From Setophaga petechia (Eukaryota; Chordata; Aves; Passeriformes; Parulidae): DNA of 64,000 bases. The DNA is taken from contig JANCRA010000008.1 of assembly GCA_024362935.1 (NCBI GenBank), positions 35,434,557 through 35,498,556 on the forward strand, read 5' to 3'. The notes below the pieces were generated by a model. The model had not been told where the DNA came from. It saw only the letters and a program-made list of their open reading frames with translations, and did no database searches. Shown piece by piece: positions 53,052 through 61,500 of the stretch (position 1 is the stretch's first letter; each line of letters begins with the position of its first letter). The translations under genes and the position numbers were made by a program.

Positions 53052-55680
53052 AATAAAAGCTGAATTGGAAGAATTTCCATAACAAATTGGCTACCAGCCT
53101 AAAGGTTAGAATTAGTTTTATTGCCCAAGTCTAGCACTAAAATTGGTATTAGACACCTCAGCTCTCCAAGTTTTAATCAATCTGCTTTTCAGGAGACTTT
53201 GAAATATTCAAAGAATGTAGACTATTATGCCCAAAAAAACCTACCCACTAACTTCCAGAGTGTAAGAATGAAACATAACATAGCAAGAGTTAAAATTCTA
53301 TTGCCATGTTTAAAAATTATCTTCACTTTAGTTTCCAGAACCTATAGCTCTCTTCCCTCTTCTCAGTATTTTTGTATTTTTGGAGGTTAAAAATATTCAT
53401 TTGCTAGCAGACATTTATATCCCTGAAAACTGATGTATTCACCTACATAATGATGGCTCCAGTGCAAGTCATTAAGGTTTGGACTTGGAGACAGACATAA
53501 AGGAAAAAAAAGACAAACCTTTAATGTTTCACTGGGTGAATAAAAATTGCATTAATTTAGATATTCAGTCACAAGAATCCAATTAGCTATGGATATATAC
53601 ACACACATTCATACCTTTCAACCATCTCATTCATTTGAATTTTGATGCTGTTTTCTGTAAAATATAATCCCTTTTAAATTGTATTTAATAGATTTATTCA
53701 GATGTGCATTTCCATATGTCATATTTAAGCTTATACTACCACCTGCCTGAGGCTGTATAGTCTGAATTGTCACCCTCACACACTTCAGTAGGAGAAAATC
53801 CTCCACAGACACCATATGAACTATTTCCCTTCTGCTTAGTGTAGAGGTATGATAATTGTTATGATCACGGAAAACATCTATGCAAAAAAAAGTTTTAGGT
53901 GTCTCCCTTAAAAAAAATCAGATAACATCTCCACAACAAAATATTCAAGCTACATAAGACATTCTGCAATGAAATATCACTCTCTTCACAATTTTTTTAC
54001 ACAGGTCAGCAAGTATCATCCAAGATTACTGTGATATGAACTCTACATTTCTTGCACGTATGACATAGACATAGATATATAAAAGTATCTGCAGACATTG
54101 AGATACGCATATACATAATTTCACACTTAAAGGACACTTGAGATGGCTTCAAAGCCAGACTTGCAAAGCAAATAGATTAACTCTGCTTCCAACTATTAAC
54201 ATCAAGGTGATGGGATACCATCATCTCTCTGCTTTGTGTTGGGCCCATCCAATAACACTGCTGAGCAGGGGAAAAACCGATGAGCAAAGGTTAAGCAGAG
54301 GACTGCCAGAAACAAACTGAGGCTTAGAAATTCCTTCTTCAGATAAGATTAATGCTTGACTGATGCACAGAGTGACTTTGGGGCTGCAAAATCATTAAGG
54401 GCATCCATTCTCTTCGAATTTACACCATCTCTCAAACATTTGTAGTTGAGGCTATTAAGGGTTTGGACCAAACCTTCCTGTGCTCTTTTGAAATTAACAG
54501 CCCTGCCAAGTCACCAAAGTGCTCCAAAGGTCAATTCATGATTAGTGTCCCACCATCCTGCACAGTGTGTCTGAAAGCAATGCACAGCATCTGGGGGGGA
54601 GGGAGAGAGGGGGTGGAGGAGATAAATATTAGCACTGTGATAAGCTCACAGAGCACGACTTGGAGGAGGGCAGATTTCACATGATCCCTGCTGTTATGTT
54701 TCAGGGGAAGCAAGGACCACCTCCCTGGAAGGGAGAGCTGGTAGAGACCCTGCATTTTTCTGCAGACCTGAAGGAAAACCGAAAGAGTGAACACAAAGAA
54801 TCTCAGACCTCCTCCCAGCCTCAGGCCAACAGGCACTTGGACCTCTCATGATTATTGGCAACATCAGTAGATGTGCAAGCAAGCATTCCTGTTCGCTCAC
54901 AAAGGGTAGGAGACAGCCCAAACCGATGATTCCCCGCGCCGACTGAAGTTTAGAAAATCCTGACCTCTGCACACACTCTGCTCCAACTCCACTGTCTTTT
55001 CAAGATTTGCTGCACTCCTTCAGGGAAAGTGCCCATGGCCAATCTGATACCACACGCGGTGTCGCTGAGCATCCCGGTGGGCAGTGCGAACAGCCACCCC
55101 CACCTAAGAGACTGCCCCTAGTTTTAATCACTGTCAGCCTCTGTCTCAGCCTTTAGGTTCATGAGGCTGCCACCCCCGCTGCCTCCCGGTCCATCCCCGG
55201 TGCGCTGCAGGCTCCCGTTCCCCAGTGCCCCGTGCCCTAGGGCAGAGCACCATCACACCTCCACCCCTGCTATTCTCTGTTACTCCGGTATCAGTAGAGT
55301 GTTTTCTGACCCTACCCTGATTGAAAACATCCCCCTCCGAAACGGGAGCGATAGAGAAAAGGAGAATCAGTACACAAAGTTTAGAGCTCCTACTTGAGCC
55401 TTCCTCTCCCCACCCAAGCCCTTGCCGGAGGCAGCAAGGCGAGGGACCAGGGAGCGCAGGGACGACCCAAGGGGAGTTGCCAGCCCTGGGCTGGGTGACT
55501 CGAGGAGCACAGGGGCACGGGGTGCAGTTTTCCACGGACAGTGACCCCGGCGGGCGAGCGCTGAGAGGGAAGGGAGGAGCGGCGCCTTCTCGGAGAGGGG
55601 AGCAGCCGGCTCCCTCCGAGGCGCAATGGCAGCGCTCCCCTACCGACCCCTCCGGAGCCGGGAGCGAAGTCCAAACCCCG

Positions 55681-55780
55681 GCAGCGGCACCAGCAGAAGC
55701 ACCAGAGGCAGCGGCAGCAGCCCCAGCAGCGGCAGCAGCAGCGGCAGCAGCAGCCCCAGCAGCAGCGCCAGCAGCAGCAG
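55681..55780 (-). repeat. Interrupted CTG/CCG triplet tract in DOK6 intron 1
   Basis: The plus strand reads as a mixture of CAG and CGG triplets with CCC and CAC interruptions; on the gene strand this is CTG/CCG. It starts about 120 nt inside intron 1. The longest pure run is about four CAG units, near 55769-55780. Frames through it give Leu-, Ser- or Cys-rich low-complexity peptides, which are composition artefacts and not genes. Confidence 0.85.
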
Positions 55781-55895
55781 GTCGCCGCGCCCCACGCTGG
55801 CGGCCCCGGCCCGGGGCACCACCGCCCCCCAGGCCGGCGAGGTGATGCCCAGCGCCTCGCCCCCACCCCGGGCAGGGCCGGCGAAGGGAAAAAGA

Positions 55896-55901
55896 ACTCA
55901 C
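55896..55901 (-). other. DOK6: Splice donor of DOK6 intron 1
   Basis: On the minus strand the exon ends CTGGGG and the intron begins GTGAGT, which matches the vertebrate U1 donor consensus at all six intron positions. The break falls between codons 22 and 23. Family proteins continue here with an Ile-containing segment, whereas read-through would give Val-Ser-Ser, so the departure from the family sequence coincides exactly with the donor. Confidence 0.93.
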
Positions 55902-55967
55902 CCCCAGCTTCCTGCTGCGGATTTTTACGTAGCCCTGCTTGACTATATCGTTAAAGTTGGAGGCCAT
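55902..55967 (-). CDS. DOK6: DOK6 exon 1, coding part (docking protein 6, N-terminus)
   Basis: This exon encodes the first 22 residues of a DOK4/5/6-family adaptor, beginning MASNFNDIVKQGYVKIR and ending RSRKLG. In the family this stretch leads into the N-terminal PH domain, which is followed by a PTB domain. From what I know of the paralogues, DOK4 and DOK5 have arginines where this has lysines (VRIRSRRLG versus VKIRSRKLG), so DOK6 fits best. DOK6 is a membrane-recruited adaptor that binds phosphorylated receptor tyrosine kinases such as RET and supports neurite outgrowth. The start ATG lies in a good Kozak context (GCCATGG, G at -3). The reading frame runs straight into a consensus donor after the GGG glycine codon, so the exon ends in phase 0. 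The remaining roughly 300 residues lie outside the window. The upstream frame is also open, but low-complexity Arg/Gly/Ala content argues that it is 5' UTR. Confidence 0.93.
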
Positions 55968-56003
55968 GGCAAGAGCTGCCTGCTTCCTCCCCTCAGCGCC
56001 CGG

Positions 56004-56064
56004 AGTCCTCCTCCGCCACCGCCGCCGCCGCTGCCGTCGCCTCCTCCTCCTACTCCTCCTCTCC
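56004..56064 (-). repeat. CGG/AGG trinucleotide tract in the DOK6 5' UTR
   Basis: On the gene strand this is an imperfect run of AGG triplets followed by CGG triplets, with interruptions (TAG, GAC, CAG, TGG). It lies about 37-97 nt upstream of the start codon, so it is probably transcribed as 5' UTR. In the frame of the start codon it would read as an Arg-rich run, which has the look of non-coding composition and not of a real protein extension. Pure runs are short, so a stable length is expected. Confidence 0.8.
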
Positions 56065-56331
56065 CGGGCCCTCCCGGGTGCCGCCGGCCGCTGGTTCCAG
56101 AGGCGCTTCTGGCATCCAGGCAGCGGCAGCCGCCGCGCTCCGCTCCGCCCGTGCCCCGCTCCTCCCGCGGCCGCTCCGCTCTGCACCGCACCGCCCCGCC
56201 GGGCGGGTGGCGGCCGCTCCGCCCCGCTCCGCTCTCCGCCGCCCCTCGCTGCCCCGCTCCGCCGCCGCCCCTCGCCCAGCACCGCTCCGCTCCGCCCGGC
56301 GGCGGCTCGGCGGCTGCCCGCGCCCAGGGCC

Positions 56332-56356
56332 GGGAGCGGGGCGGGGCGGAGCGGGG
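56332..56356 (+). promoter_or_regulatory. G-quadruplex motif overlapping GC boxes
   Basis: G runs of 3, 4, 4 and 4 are separated by loops AGC, C and CGGAGC, giving a canonical quadruplex pattern. A further GGG lies just upstream at 56327-56329. The central GGGGCGGGGC (56338-56347) is also a strong Sp1/KLF-type GC box. It sits about 370-390 nt upstream of the DOK6 start codon on the template strand. Confidence 0.7.
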
Positions 56357-56422
56357 ACACCGCCCCCGGCGCCGCGGCCGCGGAGCCGCCCCCAGCGCCG
56401 GCACTGCCCGCCGCCCGCAGCC

Positions 56423-56446
56423 GGGGCCCCGGGGAGGGGCGCGGGG
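56423..56446 (+). promoter_or_regulatory. G-quadruplex motif (four G4 tracts)
   Basis: Four runs of four G are separated by loops CCCC, A and CGC. This fits the canonical G3+ N1-7 pattern with an extra G per tract. It lies on the plus strand, which is the template strand for DOK6, about 460-480 nt upstream of the start codon inside the CpG island. The CCCC loop could pair with a neighbouring G run and compete with quadruplex folding. Confidence 0.7.
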
Positions 56447-56640
56447 CGCCTCGGCCCGGCAGAGCCCGGGCATGACACGGGGAGCGCGGAGGGTGCTCTC
56501 CTCGGGCGCCCCGGTGTTGCCCACTTTTTTCCAGGCTGGAGGGTGGCTGCGGCCGCGGCATCCCAGCTCCGGTGGCAGATCCCTTCGGGAACACGGCCCG
56601 GGAGGGCATCTTTCAACCTCGTGCATTCGGGAAGCCGCGT

Positions 56641-57374
56641 AGACAGACTCCCATCAGCAAACGCAGAATTGTTGTGTCAGTGCAACAAACTTAATGAAAC
56701 AATATCTAAGCTACAGAAGTGAAGGAAGAAAAAAAAAAGGGAAAAAAAGGCACAAATCCACCTGAAGTTGAAAAATTAGTTGTCACACACAGGCTCTCCG
56801 CCGTGATGACCATGTGTTTAATTACTACTCACTGTGATGGACCTAGCAGAAGAATGACTTCGGAAGAAAACATAATGTTTAGGAGACATTATAAAGGGAA
56901 AGAAACCCGAGGAAATTATGTTTGATTTACTTACACGTAAAGTAGAAATGGACAAGAATGGGTCCAAGCTGCTTGAGAAAGACGAACTACAGATATATGG
57001 TGTATAGTGCATGACTATTGTTACATAAAATTGTGCTCAATAAATGCCTTCCGTGGAAAAAGTTTGATTGGTATGATAAGCTTAACGAAAGCTTCATGTG
57101 CTCTTTTGCTAGGTATCTACATTCTACTGCACCGATGCCCTGAAGTTTTCTGCAACAGGAATTTGCAGTATGTGGTGTGCTGCAGGCTGGGGTGATAGAG
57201 CATAATTCTGTAGTTGAAAGTTTGTTAGATTTATTTCTGATTTTCAAAATCAACAGACAACTTTAGAGATTAGCCTTGCAGCAAATAGGAAAGACGCAAT
57301 CTAGAAAAATTATTGCAGGGTTTTGGGTGATGGAATTATAAAAAAGAACATTGTAACTTTATAAAACGACCTGT
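56641..57374. other. Immediate upstream flank of DOK6
   Basis: Composition falls abruptly from GC-rich to AT-rich at about 56640, marking the edge of the CpG island. No gene is recognised. A divergent promoter transcript is possible but has no sequence support. Confidence 0.55.
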
Positions 57375-57590
57375 AGCACTGTGTCCAGCTCTTGAGTCTT
57401 TAGCATAGAAAAGACATGGAGCTGTTAGGCAGGGACCAGAGGAGGGCCATGAGCACAATCAGAGGGATGGAAAATCTCTCCTATGAGGAAAGGCTGAGAC
57501 AGTTGGGGTTGTTCAGCCTGGATAAGAGAAGGTTCCAGGGTGACCTTGTAGTACTCTTCCAGTACCTAAAGGGTACTACTGAGTACAAAA
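57375..57590 (+). mobile_element. CR1 LINE fragment upstream of DOK6
   Basis: Landmarks are AGCACTGTGTCCAGCTCTTGAGTC, AAGACATGGAGCTGTTAGGC, CAGAGGAGGGCCATGAGCA, TCTCTCCTATGAGGAAAGGCTGAGA, TTGGGGTTGTTCAGCCTGGATAAGAGAAGG and TTCCAGTACCTAAAGGG. The translated part (around MENLSYEERLRQLGLFSLDKRR) is the C-terminal ORF2 region of CR1. It is truncated at both ends and does not reach the usual 3' terminus, so it was either broken by later deletion or is an internal fragment. Confidence 0.92.
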
Positions 57591-57956
57591 TTAGTTTTGC
57601 TTGTCCACTATCAACTGGGTACGGTATCCCATTTAAAAATAACAAAACAAAACAGAATCTTAACATCACGATCTTGCATCTTCATTGTCTGCTTTTAGAT
57701 TTACGTTCAAGTCTAATGAGTGTGAAAATTACAAGACTATGCCAAAAGAATTCCCTTTCTCTAGAATTACCTTTATTATTTGTTCCCAATCTTTTTTCCT
57801 TAATTTAATAGCAATTAGTGAAGCACGTGGAAGATTACCTATCCATTTATTTTCTAGCAACTCAGTTCCCACTTTTGCAAATTTTGGAGCAACTGTTAGG
57901 AATAGAGACTCTGCATTATTTTTGTCGAAACAAAAACTACTATATAATTATGCATT

Positions 57957-57998
57957 TTTAAATAGAAGATAAGGACATCTTTAAATAGAAGATAAGGA
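57957..57998 (+). repeat. Tandem duplication, 23-bp period
   Basis: The 19-mer TTTAAATAGAAGATAAGGA occurs at 57957-57975 and again at 57980-57998, so the period is 23 bp. The two copies are identical, with a CATC spacer. Confidence 0.92.
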
Positions 57999-58530
57999 AA
58001 TAGAGAAAAATACTTAGCCTATATATAATTGTGGCTTCCTTGGTATTTCTAGTGAAATGTCAAAAGGATGAGTTTGAACTACTTTTGGGCAGAATATTGC
58101 TTCCATCTTGATTTCTTTTTTAAAGATATGTCAAGTCAGAATATTCAGTGATTTTTAGGGAGAAAACTGGGATATGCCTACGAGAGAATCCTTTCAAGAC
58201 ACCTTACTACATATTAAACAAAAGCTTTGTTCAAGATGAGACTAGTGATTGTTTAAAGTACAGAAAGCTCTTGAAGGATCAAAAAGGAAAGGAACATTTC
58301 CTTTCAATTGCCAACCAGAAAAGTACATAATCCTATTGAATTAACTGACAAAAAGACATTTTCCTTACAGATTAACCCTGAATGATTTGTAAGTTTGTAG
58401 AACTGGTTTCACATGCAGTCCCTGCTCCCTCTTCAGCACCTCTCAGCTACACAAAAATGGATTTGTAGGATCTGAGAAAAGTTATATGTGTTCTCAAACA
58501 GAGATAGAACTAATGCAAACTAATGCAATC

Positions 58531-58552
58531 TTTTTTTTTTTTTTTTTTTTTT
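58531..58552 (+). repeat. T22 homopolymer with adjacent 10-bp tandem
   Basis: This run of 22 T is the longest homopolymer in the window. It is immediately preceded by two direct copies of ACTAATGCAA (58509-58528). It could be the A-tail of a minus-strand retrocopy, but no recognisable body follows, so a simple homopolymer is the plainer reading. Confidence 0.85.
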
Positions 58553-61500
58553 AAGTATGAGTTCTCTGTTTGTCATTCAGAAAGAGCAGCAGTTTCAGAT
58601 CACACAGCATTCCTGGGCACTTTTTAGTTTTCCAATTTCTGCAATAAGCAGAGAGCAGAATTTGTGTCACCTCCCTAGCATGCATGTCTTGTCAGAACTC
58701 TACAGTGGAAAATTTCTTGCCAATGAAATTGAAGACAGTGCTACATTTCCAAAGGTAATCATCCATTTATTCTTAAGTATATTGTTTTATCATATAACAA
58801 AAATGTAAAATTTGTTTTGTTTATAATAATTATACGGCTAATAGTAATTTTCAACTGATTTTTCTCCAATTATTTATTATTTTTTCTGTATTTTTCTTTA
58901 AAATCCATGTATGATTTCCATTGTTATTACTTGTTTTATTACAACAAAATACAGCAAAAATTCAATAAAGGATAAGGAAAATATGTGTAAAATACAAAGC
59001 ATTTTCATTCCACGGTCTCCAGAGTGTAAATTAGCCAGCCTGAGCTTATAAAATGATCAGTCTGATATTTATTTTCAGCTGCTTTGTATAGCACCAGACA
59101 GAATAATCAAATATTCATTTGCATATGAGTCCCATGGGCTGCTTGGGGCACAAATCCATAGCAAGGCCACTCTGAATCACAGAAATACAGACAAACTGTC
59201 TTGTTACTTCCCCACAAAAGTACTCTTGCATTCACATGACATGCATACATTGTATTTGCTGAGAAAGTCACAACTTACAAAGGAAGATTCCTCAAAGCAC
59301 TCTGCCAAGGCTCTGTCTCTTCAGAAATCTCAGGAAGTCAAATGGTCTCAGAAACTCAACTGGTACAAACTCAGTGGGCAGTGTCAGGGAAGACAGAGTA
59401 TGATTCCTTCTGAAGAATACATTGCCATGAATAAATGCCTTATATATTTGCAAAAATATGAAGGTTTTTATATGGCTGCTGGTGTGAAATCATCATTTGG
59501 AGAGGGAAATGATTCAGCAGGTAATCAAGTCACAAATTATTTCAAGCAGAGAAGTTAATTTCTGATCTACCTAACATAAGTGCAATCAAATCTAATACTA
59601 TTTTGGACAGACAATATGTATTGCTGTTTGCCTCTGACAGAAAGTAATAAATTTGAATGAAATTATCTTCACTTGTGCTTACTTGACAAAATGAACACAT
59701 TTAGGCAGTATATATTTTAAATCTGAAATCATATGTCCACTGTTTGTGGATGATTCACATTCATTAATCATTTTCCAGTGATGGTTTTCAGTGTTTGAAG
59801 TTTCTAGCCAGGGTGGACTTTTGCCACACTTGTCAAAGAGGAGCTCAGAGAGGTCCTCTCAATTTCTAGCCATTTCTCCCTCTACTTCCCTGACCAAACA
59901 CCAGCTGAGGATAAAGGAAAAGCTGGTTAAAAGTTTATCAGAAAAGGCAGTTAGTATTTATTCAAGACACCTGATAAAAAGCATGTTCTTACCTAAAGGC
60001 TGTTTCCAATCTAAAATAAACAGTCATTTTTATTATGATAATAGAAATTTGCATAGGCAATGCCAAGAAAGAAACATTAGCTAATGTATTATTAATGTGT
60101 TGAAAGCATACCTTCAGCTAGGCTTCAGACAATTATTTTGCTCCAACCATAAATCACATACTAACCAGAGTCCTTTGTGAACTAGCATGAAATATAAATC
60201 ATGTAGATAGACAATATTAAAAAACTATTGTTTTCCATGGGCATTGTAAAAAGCAAAGCCATTAGTTCCTGCATGAAACCACATACATATTTATTACTGG
60301 CTTTCTATCCAGTCCAATAGTACCTGGTTTTTTCATCCCCCAACTACAGGGTAAATATCTAGGTTTGTACCTTACCCTGTTGCTCCCAACCTGTGCCAAA
60401 AAGGTAAATTTTAAAAAGTGACATCTCCTCGTTTACGGAGTGACATATTATAGCTGATTAGTCTGGTTTTGGAGATCAGCAAAGGGAATATTTTCACCTC
60501 TGCTTTTCTGTCAGAGTCAAAATCTCTGCCCCTCCAAGACTCTGACTTTGGACACAAATCATAATTTATGCTTTTGTCACTTTGCCCCAAACCCAGAAGT
60601 ACTGTGGGTGAGACTGGAGGCTCCTGTGACTGTGTGGGCAAACTATCTTTATCTTGCCAGATGTGCTCTCTCAGAGGTAACTCCACCAGCCAGAGGCATT
60701 TCCCCAGATATCTGCCTCAGTCTGGTTTTGGAGAGCAACACCCTGCAGCAGTGATATTAGAGGAATTTGTATACTGACTTTATCATAAAGGGCTTAGGCT
60801 GATATATTTGACCATGAAGTGTAATTATCCAAGAGAAAGGTGCTGAGTTTCTGCTTGTGGAGAAATAATGTTTCAAATTAAGGCAGCTAAATCTTAAGCA
60901 ACGCATTAGACCTAATCCCCTTGCAAACAAATATAGCTATAAAAACATTAATTTTCTGACTGGCTTCTGCCAATTTCTAAACATGAAACATGGTGAATAG
61001 CACATAAGCTTTCTATTTAAAATAATATGTTTGGCATTTGATCTAAAATACTCCAATAATCTTCCGAAAGAGCTCCATGAAAATTTTAGGGAATTAAATC
61101 CCATATTGTATAGAAAATATTATTTTCCATTATAATGATCTTAAAAGACTTGAAGGTTAAAACTTAGCTAAATGCACTTAAGACAAACTTGAATTCTAAT
61201 TCATCCAAGTTTTGTAGCATGTCTGCCATGGGAAGTCCTGCATTAAAAAATATTCCACCTATTTACTACCTTTCTTTTTGTTTTGTATGGGTTTCTAGTC
61301 TATAAATAGTCCGAGTTATTGTCTGTTAATGAAAAGAACTGCAGTGGATCAAAAGCTACCAAATGCATTCTAAGCATGTTCTCTTCCTGCCATCCCTCCT
61401 GTCTCATAGGGAAGTTATTATATTTGATTTTCCTATCTGGTTTTCCACCAATTCCATCCTCTCAGGTAGCATTTCAACCTGGTCTTCTGATAGAGTCTTC

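Larger units (their letters stand above)
47011..55399. other. Promoter-proximal part of DOK6 intron 1
   Basis: AT-rich until about 54400, then rising in GC towards the CpG island. It holds the X-box motif and small microsatellites. Frames at 54463-54972 on both strands overlap each other and show no family similarity. Promoter-proximal first-intron enhancers are plausible here, but none can be demonstrated from one sequence. Confidence 0.5.
1..55901 (-). other. DOK6: DOK6 intron 1, 5' portion (at least 55.9 kb)
   Basis: Everything from the donor down to base 1 is read as intron 1 of DOK6. I looked for an exon encoding the expected PH-domain continuation (a motif such as RCWLVFKK) on the minus strand and did not see one. 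A very long first intron is expected, because the mammalian gene spans several hundred kilobases. The sequence is AT-rich, with scattered old LINE fragments and one solo LTR, and has no long coding frame with recognisable similarity. That the intron continues past base 1 is inference. Confidence 0.8.
55400..56640 (-). promoter_or_regulatory. DOK6: CpG-island promoter and 5' UTR of DOK6
   Basis: This is the only strongly GC-rich, CpG-dense block in the window, and composition changes sharply to AT-rich on both sides. It spans the start codon. The 3' part (above 55967) holds the 5' UTR and core promoter, and the part below 55901 is the start of intron 1. Many GC boxes (GGGCGG or CCGCCC forms) are visible, for example around 56338-56347 and 56360-56366. 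I see no TATA box at a convincing distance, which fits a broad CpG-island promoter. The region 56140-56300 is built of imperfect CCGCTC-like hexamers. The transcription start cannot be placed from sequence alone, and the edges given are approximate. Confidence 0.85.

Noticed and set aside
1..55901. A second DOK6 exon in the window
   Set aside because: No minus-strand segment encoding the expected PH-domain continuation with a preceding acceptor was found by eye; a profile search could still find a very short exon.
55146..56609. 487-codon open frame on the minus strand through the CpG island
   Set aside because: Only 22 codons match a known protein. The rest is low-complexity Arg/Gly/Ala/Pro sequence open because GC-rich DNA lacks stops, and the frame crosses a consensus splice donor.
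55321..56722. Long plus-strand open frames (up to 338 codons) antisense to DOK6 exon 1
   Set aside because: Proline/Arg/Ser/Ala-rich composition artefacts of the CpG island, overlapping in several frames with no family similarity.
56990..57050. MIR-like words (GCTCAATAAATGCCTT)
   Set aside because: Only one short word matches, with no upstream MIR core; coincidence is more likely.
57416..57808. 130-codon plus-strand frame
   Set aside because: Its N-terminal half is CR1 ORF2 remnant and the rest is chance read-through into AT-rich flank.
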